64,000 bases of DNA from positions 124,001 to 188,000 of the forward strand of contig CAMJJT010000001.1 in NCBI GenBank assembly GCA_946406195.1. The letters are read 5' to 3'. Of the stretch, positions 28,848 to 40,002 are shown one piece after another. The translations under genes and the position numbers were made by a program. Source of the DNA: an uncultured Bacteroidales bacterium. Its GTDB lineage: Bacteria; Bacteroidota; Bacteroidia; Bacteroidales; Paludibacteraceae. The notes beneath the pieces were generated by a model, which was not told where the DNA came from, made no database searches, and worked only from the letters and a program-made list of their open reading frames with translations. Position 1 is the first letter of the stretch; each line of letters begins with the position of its first letter.

Positions 28848-30062
28848 ATGAAAAGATACATTTTTGGGGTGCTATTAGCGGTCACCGTATTGACCCTTAC
28901 CGGCTGCACGAAGAGCTCGGGGTTCGACAAACTCGACCAATGGACGGAGAGTTGGAAAAAAGGTCAGCAGACCTATTTCGGGTATCCTTGCAACCAGCAA
29001 TCGGCTTTGCATGATTTCTACGAGTGGTACGTGGGTACAGGTTTGGACAGGGTGAACCTCAATAACGCCGGTGACCCGATGACCGATCATCCATGGAGCA
29101 TGTCTACTCAGGCTTTCGAGCGTGAGGTGATTGAGTTCTTCACCCCCTTATACGGTTTCGACAAAGACGATGTATGGGGTATCGTGACCTATAGCGGCAC
29201 TGACGGCAATAACCACGGAATATATTTTGGCGCCAACGACCTCATGAACCGCACCGGTCAGTTGCCTATCGTTTATGTGAGCGATGAGGCGCATTACTCA
29301 AACATGCGCCTTTGCGACTTGCAGCACTTGGATGTCAGACTGATCAAGAGCGACGCCATGGGCCGTATGATCCCCGAAGAACTGGAGGCATCGCTGGATA
29401 CCACTCGTCCTGCCCTGATTGTCTATGCTATGGGTTCGACTTTCAAAGGTGCCATCGATGATATAGAGGCGCTCAACGCCGTGTTGGCAAAGCACCCCTC
29501 GATGGAGACCTACCGCCATGTGGACGCCGCGCTCTTCGGCGGATACCTGCCCTTCACCGAGCACCAACGGATGGTTAGCAGCAAAGAGATGCATTTCGAG
29601 TCCATCGCTATCAGCGGACATAAGTTCTTCGGCATTGATTCGCCCTCTGGACTGTTCCTCTGCACCCGTAAAGTGTATGACAACCAGAATAATTTTAATG
29701 TCACTTACCTTAATGGTAACATGAAGATGATCAGCTGCTCGCGCGACGCCGTACAACCCCTCAAGTTCTGGTGGCTGATTCAGAAAGTAGGATACGACCA
29801 ATGGTCGAAGCAGGCGAATCAAATGTTAGATTGCACCGCTTACTTGGAGCAAGAGTTGAAAAAGATCGGTTGGCCCTGCTGGCGAAACGAGTACAGCAAC
29901 ACGGTCTTCTTCAGACGCCCATCGCCTGAGTTATGCAGTCTCTATAACCTCGCCTTGGGTTACGACGAGGCGTTCGGCGGAGAACTCGCGCACTTGGTGG
30001 TAATGCAGCACGTAACCAAAGAGAAAATAGACGGATTCGTTAAACGATTGACGAACGACTAA
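28848..30062 (+). CDS. Histidine decarboxylase-like PLP enzyme with lipoprotein signal peptide
   Basis: MKRYIFGVLLAVTVLTLTGC lipobox; TYSGTDGNNHGIYFG, HVDAALFGGYLPF, SISGHK-like AISGHKFFG, SRDAVQPLKFWW. Start at 28848 downstream of promoter. Confidence 0.8.
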   Translation: MKRYIFGVLLAVTVLTLTGCTKSSGFDKLDQWTESWKKGQQTYFGYPCNQQSALHDFYEWYVGTGLDRVNLNNAGDPMTDHPWSMSTQAFEREVIEFFTPLYGFDKDDVWGIVTYSGTDGNNHGIYFGANDLMNRTGQLPIVYVSDEAHYSNMRLCDLQHLDVRLIKSDAMGRMIPEELEASLDTTRPALIVYAMGSTFKGAIDDIEALNAVLAKHPSMETYRHVDAALFGGYLPFTEHQRMVSSKEMHFESIAISGHKFFGIDSPSGLFLCTRKVYDNQNNFNVTYLNGNMKMISCSRDAVQPLKFWWLIQKVGYDQWSKQANQMLDCTAYLEQELKKIGWPCWRNEYSNTVFFRRPSPELCSLYNLALGYDEAFGGELAHLVVMQHVTKEKIDGFVKRLTND

Positions 30063-30119
30063 ATACCCCCTCCTACATAGGGAGGAGAATAATTATGAAT
30101 TGTAAATTGTGAATTTCCT

Positions 30120-30275
30120 ATGAAGAATATTCTAACAGGAGCAACCCTCTTCCTTGGCGGCGCTATCGTCGGAGCCGCAGCCATTATCCTTCTTGCACCT
30201 AAAGCCGGTGAAGAAGTGAAACAAAAGATTACCGACCTCATTGACAAAGCAAAACAAGAGCAAGATGGAGAATAA
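30120..30275 (+). CDS. YtxH-like small protein
   Basis: MKNILTGATLFLGGAIVGAAAIILLAPKAGEEVKQKITDLIDKAKQEQDGE. Confidence 0.75.
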   Translation: MKNILTGATLFLGGAIVGAAAIILLAPKAGEEVKQKITDLIDKAKQEQDGE

Positions 30276-30756
30276 TTTTATCCAAATGATCAAGAAAGAG
30301 CTTTCCTCTTACTGCGCCGCAGTGGGCAAAGCCGGACAACTCCGCCTCGTCGGAATCATCAGTCGTATTTTGGGACTTTTCCTGCTTATCTTCACGATTG
30401 TTCTTTTGGTTTTTGCAGTGCTCTCTTTCATGGCGGTGGCTATCATCTCCGCCCTCTCCTATCACATGCCTGTCTGGGCAGCAGCACTCATCATAACCGC
30501 GGTTTATATTGCCCTCATCGCTGTGGCTATCGTCTGTCGCAAACCTCTGTTCATCCATCCTTTCATCCGTCTGATGACCAAACAGATCCGTACCGAGCAG
30601 GAACTGGAGATGAAAACCATCGAGGCGGATCATGAGGTGGAGATCCAGCAGGTACGTTTTGACAATCGCATCGAAAATGCAACGAATAACCTCAATTTTG
30701 TGCTCAACCTCCTTAGTTACGGATGGTCCTTCCTTCAAAAACTCTTCAAGAAATGA
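30265..30756 (+). CDS. Phage-holin-family-like membrane protein
   Basis: Two TM segments and amphipathic flanks; overlaps previous ORF. Confidence 0.65.
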   Translation: MENNFIQMIKKELSSYCAAVGKAGQLRLVGIISRILGLFLLIFTIVLLVFAVLSFMAVAIISALSYHMPVWAAALIITAVYIALIAVAIVCRKPLFIHPFIRLMTKQIRTEQELEMKTIEADHEVEIQQVRFDNRIENATNNLNFVLNLLSYGWSFLQKLFKK

Positions 30757-31433
30757 CATTGGTTTTTGCAAGCAATAATGCCCATAAACTGGAAGAAGTA
30801 CGTGCCATGATGCCCGTGTCCGTCCGCGTATTAAGCCTGAAAGACATCAGGTTTGAGCAAGACATAGACGAAACCGGTACTACGCTGGAGGAAAACAGTC
30901 TCATCAAAGCCCAAGCCGTGTGGGAGTTTATTAGCCATCAGAAATCAGAAATCAGCAATCAGATGGATGGTGTATTTGCGGACGATACGGGTCTGGAGAT
31001 AGATGCCTTGGATGGTCAGCCCGGTGTTTATACCGCGAGATGGCACTTGGAAAGGAGGAAGGACGAAGGAGGAAGGACGAAGGTGATGGGTGAGAGGGAG
31101 ATTTTTGCGGCGAACAGAGCCAAAGCCCTGCACGAATTAGAAGGCAAGACCCATCGCGGCGCCCAATTCCGGACCGTGATTACGTTAATCAAACGACCCA
31201 CTACTAACGACCAACAACCATCTGTGATTCAGGTGGAAGGCGTTGTGCGCGGACGGATAGCCGAAGAGGAATATGGCAGCGGAGGATTCGGTTATGACCC
31301 TGTCTTCATTCCCGAGGGTTACGATAAGACCTTCGGCGAACTGCCGGCAGAAGTGAAAAATAGTATCAGCCATAGAGCCAAAGCCCTTGAGGAACTGGTG
31401 AAAGTGATAAACAAGACATATGATCAGATATAA
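30753..31433 (+). CDS. rdgB: XTP/dITP pyrophosphatase (RdgB/HAM1)
   Basis: LVFASNNAHKLEEVRAM, FADDTGLEIDALDGQPGVYTARW, GGFGYDPVFIPEGYDKTF. Confidence 0.93.
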   Translation: MTLVFASNNAHKLEEVRAMMPVSVRVLSLKDIRFEQDIDETGTTLEENSLIKAQAVWEFISHQKSEISNQMDGVFADDTGLEIDALDGQPGVYTARWHLERRKDEGGRTKVMGEREIFAANRAKALHELEGKTHRGAQFRTVITLIKRPTTNDQQPSVIQVEGVVRGRIAEEEYGSGGFGYDPVFIPEGYDKTFGELPAEVKNSISHRAKALEELVKVINKTYDQI

Positions 31434-34400
31434 ATTTATAGCAGGCATTGTCCTTTGCTGTCTGCTTGTGCAAGTACAGGCGGCGAGTTGGACCACTCAT
31501 TTTGCGTATAATAACGTCACTCGGATTGCTATGACGCCTGATAAGGTGTTTGCCCTGTCGGACGGCAACCTCTTCAGCGTCGATAAACAGACCGAACAGA
31601 TTCGCATCTATAACCGTCAGTCCGGACTCCATAGTACCGGCATTTCGTCTATCGCGTATGACGAGACGGGCAAACAGCTCATCATCGGTTATGAGACCGG
31701 TAAGATAGACATCCTCAGCTCCCTCGGCGTACATTACATCGGCGAACTGTACGACAAGGATATGACACAACGCAAAACGATCTATAACATTACCATCAAG
31801 GGACGCTTGGCTTATCTGGCAACCCATTATGGTATTCAGACGATGGACCTCCGAGAGCATAAGTTAGTGGATAGCTACTGGTTGCGCCCTGGTGGCGAAG
31901 AGACACCCGTAAAAGATGTACTGCTGGCAAACGACAGTATTTATGCCTTCACGGATGACAGTCTCTTCTGTGCCGCTATGAAGGATAACCTGCCGGACTA
32001 TCATTTCTGGAAACGCGGAGCACGCTCAGGACGAATCAGCCCCGACCCCGAAAAGGGCGTTCATTATCAAGACGAGTCTGGTCATTGGTACGCCGGACAG
32101 GCAGAGGGTATCGTACGTTTCACTCCAGTTGAGCGACTGACTTACAAGCCACAAGGACCGCTGGTCAACGAACCGAATCGCATCTCTATCTCCCACGAGA
32201 AGGTATGGGTCACACGCGGTGGACGATGGACTACGCAATACCAGATAGCAGGCGCAGTCATGCATTATGACGGTTCCCGATGGACCAACATTGACCGCGA
32301 CGCCATCCTCGCAAAAGGATGCAAGGACGTGTTGGATTTCATGAACATTGCCGCAGACCCTAACGATCCTACCCATTTCTACGCCACCAGTTACGGAACC
32401 GGATTATACGAGTTTCGCGACGATACTATCCGCCAATTCATTGCGGACGGCACGAATCCCCTTAGTTCGGCAGCACTGACAGATCCTGCGCACTACACCC
32501 GTCTGGATTACGCCACCTTCGATACAAACGGACACTTATGGTTCCTTAATGCCGGTCAAAGCACTGAGATAGCCTATCCGCTCATCTGTATTGACAAGAA
32601 CGGCGAGTGGCATGGTCTGAGCGTCATAGAGGGCACTAATGCCATCAGTTTGGTAACACCCACGGGTCTGGTCATTGACGCTTTCAATAACCAACGTAAG
32701 TGGTTCGCCAACGGGCGCTATGGTCCCTGTCTCTGCCTCTTGGACGATGGAGGCACCCTTTGGGATCCGTCCGATGATAGAGTCAAGAGCCGTATCTCAT
32801 GGACCGACCAACTCGGTAATAACTTTCAGCCGAATAACATCTTCTCTATGACACAAGATGCAAAAGGAGGCATATGGATTGGCACGGATTTAGGCGTAGC
32901 GTACATCGAGCCGGAGACTGATTACTTCCAATCGGAGGCAATAGTCCGTCCCTACCTCTTGGACGAGATAGGCGAGACGCCCCTGACCGAACAACGGATA
33001 GATGCCTTATGTATCACTCCAGAGGGCGAAATATGGATTGGCACACAGAGTAAAGGGATCTATGTTCTTGATAGCGAAGCCACTCGCATCCTGCAACATT
33101 ACACCATTGAGAACACGGCACTACCCTCCAACGGTATTCTTTCGTTAGCGTGCAGCGAGAGCGGTATCGTATGGATTGGTACAGGGGATGGTCTGGTGGC
33201 ATATGACCCTAACGGTACCACCGAAAAACTAAACCGTATCACCGACGAGAACGGCTTTGAGTGGGAGTTTGGTAGCACCGGGCAATGGAAACTACATTTG
33301 TCTTATACCGACCCTACTGAGATAGCAGCCTCTTCTTCACGCATCTATGCGCAAGCACAAGGAGCCGTCTTTTATTTGGACCGCGCAACAGACCAACTGG
33401 AGTACCTCAGCCGTGCTACCGGTCTGAAAGGTTCATCCGCCGCGCATATAGCGTATGACGAGCCTACCCAACAACTCATCATCGCCTATGAAGACGGGCG
33501 AATTGACCTCATGGATAAGGACAACAATGTCCGCCAGATGCCCGACCTGCCTCTCAAAGCAGGTTCGATAAGTGTAGCTATCCATTGTATCACACCCGGT
33601 ACCAATTACGCCTATCTCGGCACCTCCTTCGGTATCGTTACCATAAACCTAAAAAAGGCGGAGATAGCCGACACCTATTATATAGGACATGAGGCAGCCG
33701 CCATAGAAGTGCAGCAGATCGTGGAGTTGGGCGACACGCTCTATGCCTTCTCCTACGACTCGCTCTATAAAGCATGCCTCAAGGACAACCTGCCCGACTA
33801 TACGTTTTGGCACACCGAGAAACTGCCCTGTGTGCAGGTACAACAGGCTGTCGTTTGGCGCGACAAGATGTATATATTGTGCGATAACCGTCTCTACCGC
33901 CGTACTGCTGCAGGATGGCAAACCGTACTGCAAGAAAAAATACGATGGATACATGCCAACGACGGACAGCTGCTGCTCTATACAGACGCCGGACTCTTCC
34001 GTCTGACCGAAGACGATCAAACGCAGGCACTCAGCAATCGATACTCCATGAACGATGCGATCTACTCAAAGGGCGAATATTGGGTAGCTGAGTACGGTTT
34101 CGGATTGATCAAACTGGGTACGGAAGGAGATTCTTATTATCATCCCCAAGGCCCCAATAGCAACTATGGATACTGTATGAACACGGCGCATAACCAACTA
34201 TATAGCGCCATAGGTGGACGATGGGCTTCTAACTGGGGACGCTATGGACGAATCAATATTTACGATGGACAGAAATGGAGAAGCATGGATCCGGATTATA
34301 TCGGATACCGCGCAGGCTCATGGCCGATGGATATATCCAGTATAGCCGTTGCCCCCAACGATCCCGGACATTTCTTCGCTGCCACCTACGCGACCGGTGT

Positions 34401-35523
34401 CTTTGAGTTCCATAACTATGGGGAAGACGGCATCAAGCATTACACTGCCGACACCGTGTATCATACCACCACGCTCCGTGAAGCTGTTCCGGGATTGTCA
34501 GCGAAGGACTACCAATGGTTCATTCGTACCGATGGCGCCATGATGGATAAGAGCGGTAACTTATGGGTACTCAATGCAACCACGGTAGGAAAACCATTGC
34601 ATGTCTTCACACCGAACAAACAATGGCACGCGCTGAACTTGCGAAGCGGAGGAACGAACCTGACGCTGACCACCCCGGCAGGTATCTGGGTGGACCGTCG
34701 CAACGAGAACCGCAAATGGCTATTTGACCAACGCTTCTCGCAAGGTGTCATCCTCTTAGACGATGGTGGTACGCCTACCCTCAACTCCGATGACCGCTGT
34801 ATCAAGCGTTCTTCCTTTACCGACCAAAATGGCAATGTGCTCACCCCTACACAATTCCGTTGCTGGGCGCAAGACAAACAAAACCGTATATGGATCGGTA
34901 CCGAAAAAGGTCTCTTCCTCATTCCTGAAAAAGTGGACTTCTTCCTCTCTGATGCTTGCCATCGTATCATTATCCCGCGTAACGACGGCACCGGATTAGG
35001 CGATTACCTCTTGGGTAACGAACAGATCAATTGTATGGCGATTGATGGGGGAAACCGTATGTGGATCGGTACCGCCAACTCCGGTCTGTACATCATCGAA
35101 GACGACACCATCACTGTGGCACAATTCACGGAGAACAACTCCCTGCTGCAATCCAATGCCATCCAGTCGATTGCTATCATGCCGAAGACGGGCGAAGTGT
35201 TCGTCGGGACGGATAAAGGAATCGCTTCTTTCCGTAGCGATGCCAGCGAACCACAGGAATCCATGGGCGGCGCATATGCTTTCCCGAACCCCGTACGACC
35301 GGACTATATAGGTTATATCACCATTACCGGTCTCACGGAAAACACAACGGTAAATATTATCGATGAAGGAGGCAACCTTGTTTGCAAGACCCGCAGTAAT
35401 GGAGGTACAGCCGTTTGGGACGGTAAGTTAGCCGACGGACGACGTGCTACCCCTGGCGTCTATACCGCCCTTTGCAATAGTACCGGCGGACACACGGCTG
35501 TCAAGATATTAGTGATTCACTAA
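31420..35523 (+). CDS. PorZ-like beta-propeller protein with duplicated propeller module and C-terminal sorting-type domain
   Basis: WTTHFAYNNVTRIA..DGNLFSVDKQTEQIRIYNRQSGLHSTGISSIAYDE; duplicated at about residue 620; C-term FPNPVRPDYIGYITITGL..DGRRATPGVYTAL. Confidence 0.82.
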   Translation: MIRYKFIAGIVLCCLLVQVQAASWTTHFAYNNVTRIAMTPDKVFALSDGNLFSVDKQTEQIRIYNRQSGLHSTGISSIAYDETGKQLIIGYETGKIDILSSLGVHYIGELYDKDMTQRKTIYNITIKGRLAYLATHYGIQTMDLREHKLVDSYWLRPGGEETPVKDVLLANDSIYAFTDDSLFCAAMKDNLPDYHFWKRGARSGRISPDPEKGVHYQDESGHWYAGQAEGIVRFTPVERLTYKPQGPLVNEPNRISISHEKVWVTRGGRWTTQYQIAGAVMHYDGSRWTNIDRDAILAKGCKDVLDFMNIAADPNDPTHFYATSYGTGLYEFRDDTIRQFIADGTNPLSSAALTDPAHYTRLDYATFDTNGHLWFLNAGQSTEIAYPLICIDKNGEWHGLSVIEGTNAISLVTPTGLVIDAFNNQRKWFANGRYGPCLCLLDDGGTLWDPSDDRVKSRISWTDQLGNNFQPNNIFSMTQDAKGGIWIGTDLGVAYIEPETDYFQSEAIVRPYLLDEIGETPLTEQRIDALCITPEGEIWIGTQSKGIYVLDSEATRILQHYTIENTALPSNGILSLACSESGIVWIGTGDGLVAYDPNGTTEKLNRITDENGFEWEFGSTGQWKLHLSYTDPTEIAASSSRIYAQAQGAVFYLDRATDQLEYLSRATGLKGSSAAHIAYDEPTQQLIIAYEDGRIDLMDKDNNVRQMPDLPLKAGSISVAIHCITPGTNYAYLGTSFGIVTINLKKAEIADTYYIGHEAAAIEVQQIVELGDTLYAFSYDSLYKACLKDNLPDYTFWHTEKLPCVQVQQAVVWRDKMYILCDNRLYRRTAAGWQTVLQEKIRWIHANDGQLLLYTDAGLFRLTEDDQTQALSNRYSMNDAIYSKGEYWVAEYGFGLIKLGTEGDSYYHPQGPNSNYGYCMNTAHNQLYSAIGGRWASNWGRYGRINIYDGQKWRSMDPDYIGYRAGSWPMDISSIAVAPNDPGHFFAATYATGVFEFHNYGEDGIKHYTADTVYHTTTLREAVPGLSAKDYQWFIRTDGAMMDKSGNLWVLNATTVGKPLHVFTPNKQWHALNLRSGGTNLTLTTPAGIWVDRRNENRKWLFDQRFSQGVILLDDGGTPTLNSDDRCIKRSSFTDQNGNVLTPTQFRCWAQDKQNRIWIGTEKGLFLIPEKVDFFLSDACHRIIIPRNDGTGLGDYLLGNEQINCMAIDGGNRMWIGTANSGLYIIEDDTITVAQFTENNSLLQSNAIQSIAIMPKTGEVFVGTDKGIASFRSDASEPQESMGGAYAFPNPVRPDYIGYITITGLTENTTVNIIDEGGNLVCKTRSNGGTAVWDGKLADGRRATPGVYTALCNSTGGHTAVKILVIH

Positions 35524-35524
35524 G

Positions 35525-37222
35525 ATGTCAAACAAGGTCAAAACAGTATTTCGCAGCATAGTATTACTCACTATACTGCTTTTCCCGAATATCTTGGCTT
35601 GCTTTGTTGCCAGTGACCTGTCGTCCCCATTCAAAACCATCGCCTATCTGACGGTTGTATTTGCCGGTTTATGTGTACCGATGCTCGTTCTACGCAGGCG
35701 AACATATTTTGTTGTGATGGGTGCGCTTTGTCTTTTTTGCGCTCCGATAGAAATAGCGAGTCTGTACCTGAATCACAATCCCGCGACCGCTACCTTTGTA
35801 GGGCTATTCTATTCCACTAATTGGGAGGAGGTGGTCGGCGTGCTGAGTGCAATATGGCCTTTAGCAATCATGTTAGTGGCTATATGGGCGGGCTATTTTT
35901 TTCTGGCATGCCGCCAGCCGAACGAATGGATCATACCTCGCTGGATCGGAATATGGACAGCCGGTATCGGACTCCCCCTTCTCCTCATAGGCGCTCTTAT
36001 CTTCTTTTATCAGCACGCACGGAACATAAACAACATAACGGATAAAAAAGAAGCCATCACATTCGCCAAGGAGCTGATTGTGATGAAATTCAACAAGATA
36101 TTTCCCTATAATATCTACTTGAATACACAATCCGTCATAGCAGAGCAATACCATGCCAAACAGGCTCAAAAAGAACTGGACTCGTTCCTATTTGGAGTAG
36201 AAACTCCTAAGGATAGTTTGCCGGAACTATACATCCTTGTGATTGGTGAAGCAGCTAGAAGCGAAAACTTCGCGCTGAACGGATACGAACGGGAAACAAC
36301 ACCACGACTGCAGCGCCGTAAGAACATCATCAGCTATCCGAACATATATTCTCAAGCGGGCACTACCGAAGTGTCTGTACCACATATGATCAGCCGTATT
36401 GCTGCTACTGAAAAAGAGCGAATTAACACAGAAAAGACCCTTCCTGAAGCGTTTCATGAGGCAGGCTACCAGACTGCTTGGATTACCAATCAATCTCACA
36501 TTCTATGCACAGAACGCATTCTTGCTACGGTAGATAAACGCTTCGAGAGCGGAAAAGATATGAGTGTCACTAATAACTATGACGAGTATCTGCTAGCGCC
36601 ATTACAAAAAATACTGACCAACCGAAGTACCAAACAATTTATGATCGTACATACAATGGGTAGTCACTGGCGGTACGACACGCGTTATCCTTCTCAATTT
36701 GAACTATTTACACCCTCTTTGGGGGAAGATTTCCGATTATCCATGATTAAGCCGTCCAATCGTCAAAAGCTTGTCAACGCCTATGACAACACGATTCTCT
36801 ATACCGATTATTTCTTGGATTCACTCATCTCCGTGACGGAAAAGCAGCAGATACCGGCTGTCGTTCTTTATATATCTGATCATGGAGAGAACCTTTATGA
36901 TAATGAGCAAGAACTGATTTTGCATGGCAACTATAGTGCCAGCAAATGGCTGTATCATGTTCCGCTCATTGTTTGGTATAGCGATGCCTATGAAGCGCTA
37001 TATCCGGAGAAAGTAGCGGCGCTACATGCTCACGTCAACAGCCGTGACAACTCGTCCGTAGTATTCCACTCGATGATAGACGCAGCAGGTCTAAGATATA
37101 CAAACGATACTGCGGGCAACGCAACGATGCGCACCCGCAGTATATTCTCAAGCAGTTATTGCCCCTTAGACACGCTCTTTGCGCTCACGGCAGAAGGAGA
37201 ATGTATCGCTTTGGAGTATTAG
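35525..37222 (+). CDS. Phosphoethanolamine transferase (sulfatase fold)
   Basis: TM N-terminus, [35 protein letters not shown]. Confidence 0.88.
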   Translation: MSNKVKTVFRSIVLLTILLFPNILACFVASDLSSPFKTIAYLTVVFAGLCVPMLVLRRRTYFVVMGALCLFCAPIEIASLYLNHNPATATFVGLFYSTNWEEVVGVLSAIWPLAIMLVAIWAGYFFLACRQPNEWIIPRWIGIWTAGIGLPLLLIGALIFFYQHARNINNITDKKEAITFAKELIVMKFNKIFPYNIYLNTQSVIAEQYHAKQAQKELDSFLFGVETPKDSLPELYILVIGEAARSENFALNGYERETTPRLQRRKNIISYPNIYSQAGTTEVSVPHMISRIAATEKERINTEKTLPEAFHEAGYQTAWITNQSHILCTERILATVDKRFESGKDMSVTNNYDEYLLAPLQKILTNRSTKQFMIVHTMGSHWRYDTRYPSQFELFTPSLGEDFRLSMIKPSNRQKLVNAYDNTILYTDYFLDSLISVTEKQQIPAVVLYISDHGENLYDNEQELILHGNYSASKWLYHVPLIVWYSDAYEALYPEKVAALHAHVNSRDNSSVVFHSMIDAAGLRYTNDTAGNATMRTRSIFSSSYCPLDTLFALTAEGECIALEY

Positions 37223-37803
37223 CCTTTAATCAGTTTCATGAACTCTTCGCGGGTCTTGGCTTGCTGGAAGACCCCGGTGAAATCGGAGGTCACGGTCATC
37301 GCGTGCTGTTTCTGCACGCCTCTCATCTGCATACAAAGATGCTCTGCCTCGATGACGACCATCACACCTAACGGATTGAGCGTGTTCTGAATACAATCCT
37401 TAATCTGGGTTGTGAGCCGTTCCTGCACTTGCAGCCGACGGGCGAAGACATCCACCACGCGGGCAATCTTACTGAGCCCTGTGATACGTCCGTTCGGGAT
37501 ATATGCCACATGTACTTTCCCGAAGAAAGGCAGCATATGATGCTCGCAAAGGGAGTAGAAATCAATATCTTTGACTACCACCATCTGACGGTAATCCTCC
37601 TCAAAAAGCGCGGAACGAAGAATAGCTTCGGGATCCTCTTTATAGCCTTTGGTCAAAAACTGAATAGCTTCTCCAACCCTATGAGGGGTCTTGAGCAGTC
37701 CTTCACGCTTCGGATCTTCACCTATCTGCTGCAAGGTGGACTCCACGGCTTTCTCGATAGCAGCCGTCACCTCGGGGTTACTATGAAACTCCTGTAGATT
37801 CAT
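37219..37803 (-). CDS. folE: GTP cyclohydrolase I
   Basis: [37 protein letters not shown]. Confidence 0.95.
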   Translation of the reverse strand: MNLQEFHSNPEVTAAIEKAVESTLQQIGEDPKREGLLKTPHRVGEAIQFLTKGYKEDPEAILRSALFEEDYRQMVVVKDIDFYSLCEHHMLPFFGKVHVAYIPNGRITGLSKIARVVDVFARRLQVQERLTTQIKDCIQNTLNPLGVMVVIEAEHLCMQMRGVQKQHAMTVTSDFTGVFQQAKTREEFMKLIKG

Positions 37804-38258
37804 TTCAACACTTTGATTTTATCCCGTACGATATAAGTATCTCCTAATAAATCCGGGAAAATTTGCACTACTTCTTTCTTATATTCCTTCGCTTCCTCAT
37901 ACTCGCGGAAATCTCCCAGACGCACTTTCCAGAACGGCGGAAGGTACTGCACATAAATGGTCTGGCTCACTTTCTCTTTCAGCCGGCTCTCCAGTTCTAG
38001 TGCCTCCGCTTTTGCGGTCTGCTGGCGGTTGGAGGAATAGACCTGCACACGATAACCATCTACCTCTATCCATTCTTCCTTACCACTCATAGCCGCCTCC
38101 ATGAGCGCATCCATCTGCGCATCTTGGATCACTTCCACACCGGGCATCGACTCCAACAGGTTAGGGCGCGGCGCCACTACCTCTATCGAATCATCCGCCC
38201 AAACACTCAGGGCTGCAAAAGCCATCAATATGACACTCCAAACTCTCATAATTCTCAA
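37800..38258 (-). CDS. SPOR-domain protein
   Basis: Signal peptide; [36 protein letters not shown]. Confidence 0.8.
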   Translation of the reverse strand: MRIMRVWSVILMAFAALSVWADDSIEVVAPRPNLLESMPGVEVIQDAQMDALMEAAMSGKEEWIEVDGYRVQVYSSNRQQTAKAEALELESRLKEKVSQTIYVQYLPPFWKVRLGDFREYEEAKEYKKEVVQIFPDLLGDTYIVRDKIKVLK

Positions 38259-38290
38259 TTGTCAATTATCAATTATCAATTCTCGTGCCA

Positions 38291-39985
38291 TTAGTATCTG
38301 AACGACGAACCACCGACGAACTCGCGGAGGAAGGATGTTGGCGGAATCTCACGCTCTGGGATGGGCACGAAATACTGCAAGAACTTCAACAACCGGTGTG
38401 CTTCCGTATATTCCTGACAGAACTTAGGCACCTCCGACAGGATCGGTTCAGCATGGCGTTTGAGCACCGCAAACTCGAAGATCAGCGCCGAGTTAAACAT
38501 CACATCCGCTTCTTCTTGGAACGGATAGACCCATTTCTGCTCGCCTCGGATGACGGAGGGACAACGAGCAATCGTCTCTCGTGCCGAGAACCCGCGATAC
38601 TTATAATCGCGCACGATTCGGCGGAGCAGACGGATATCGGTCGTCGGGATCCAGTTATGGTTATCTATATTGATTGTCGTAAGGGTGGAGACATAGATCT
38701 TATAGGTCAGACTCTTATCCACATCCGGCAGGATGCAAGGGTTCAACGCATGCAACCCCTCAATAACGAGCACGCTGTCTTTCTGCAGTTTGAGTTTATT
38801 CCCCTTGAAGACACGCTCACCTTTGGTGAAGTCATAAGTCGGCAGATTGACCTCTTTCCCCTCCATCAGGTCTTTCATCTGCTCACGGAAGAAAGGCAGA
38901 TCCACCGCATTGACGTTCTCAAAATCATATTCGCCGTTTTCATCCCTCGGGGTATCTACACGATTCACAAAATAATCATCCATCGAGAGCACCTCGGGTT
39001 TGATACCATCTACCAACAGTTGTATCTGAAGACGTTTGGAGAACGTCGTCTTTCCCGACGATGACGCACCGGAGATAAAGACAATCTTCGGGCGTTTGGC
39101 AGCGATAGAATCCGCTATCTGAGCAATCTTTTTCTCGTGCAGCGCCTCAGCTAACTTGATCAACTCAAATGATTTATTGAGTTTGCAAGCCACATTAAAA
39201 TCGCTCACATTATTGATTCTCAGCAGTTTGTTCCATCGGTTATACTCTTGGAAGATAGAGAACATCTTGTCTTGCGACACCTCATCCTCGAGCACGGTAG
39301 GGTTCGAGCGGTTCGGGATCCGAAGCAATAAACCATCCTTGAAAGGAATCACGTCATAAACATTGATATAACCCGAACTGGGCAGAAGTACATTCGTATA
39401 ATAGTCCACGAAATCACCCATCCTAAAATAGCGGCAGTAAGGGTTTCCGAGTGCTTCGAAGATAGAGGACTCGTTATTATACCGCTCGGCGAACATCTTG
39501 ATCACCACCTTGGTCTGTTTTTCCTCCTCAATGATCGGTCTGTTTTCTGCAATGATGACCTCCATCCTCTCCTTGATAGCCTTCACCATCTCGGGTGTCA
39601 GTAGCGGCGGTTCTTTCTCCTCTCCGGGAGTGACCTCTTTGTTTAGATGCCATTGAAGAGTGCAGTAATAGCCTTTGCTGATGGGGTGCTCCACACGCAG
39701 GTCCATCTCCGGGTATAACTCATTCACCGCGCAAGCCAACACCATACCCAGTGTCCGCACATAAGCACGCATACCAGAGGGCGATGAGGCATCCAGAAAC
39801 TCTATATCTTTGGGTTTATAGAGCAGGAAATCGAGGTTCTCCACCTTGTAGTTCACATGCGCGGCGATGATCGGGTACTTCAACTGCAAGCCCAACAGGT
39901 CTTTGAGTTGAATTAGCGATATACCACGAGGGATCTCATGGTACGAACCGGTGTTCTTGCAAAAAATAGTGATCTTTTCTTCCAT
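38291..39985 (-). CDS. Nucleoside (uridine-like) kinase with N-terminal TGS/threonyl-tRNA-synthetase-like region
   Basis: FISGASSSGKTTFSKRLQIQL, LIEGLHALNP motif. Confidence 0.88.
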   Translation of the reverse strand: MEEKITIFCKNTGSYHEIPRGISLIQLKDLLGLQLKYPIIAAHVNYKVENLDFLLYKPKDIEFLDASSPSGMRAYVRTLGMVLACAVNELYPEMDLRVEHPISKGYYCTLQWHLNKEVTPGEEKEPPLLTPEMVKAIKERMEVIIAENRPIIEEEKQTKVVIKMFAERYNNESSIFEALGNPYCRYFRMGDFVDYYTNVLLPSSGYINVYDVIPFKDGLLLRIPNRSNPTVLEDEVSQDKMFSIFQEYNRWNKLLRINNVSDFNVACKLNKSFELIKLAEALHEKKIAQIADSIAAKRPKIVFISGASSSGKTTFSKRLQIQLLVDGIKPEVLSMDDYFVNRVDTPRDENGEYDFENVNAVDLPFFREQMKDLMEGKEVNLPTYDFTKGERVFKGNKLKLQKDSVLVIEGLHALNPCILPDVDKSLTYKIYVSTLTTINIDNHNWIPTTDIRLLRRIVRDYKYRGFSARETIARCPSVIRGEQKWVYPFQEEADVMFNSALIFEFAVLKRHAEPILSEVPKFCQEYTEAHRLLKFLQYFVPIPEREIPPTSFLREFVGGSSFRY

Positions 39986-40002
39986 GTTGGTATATGGTTT
40001 TG

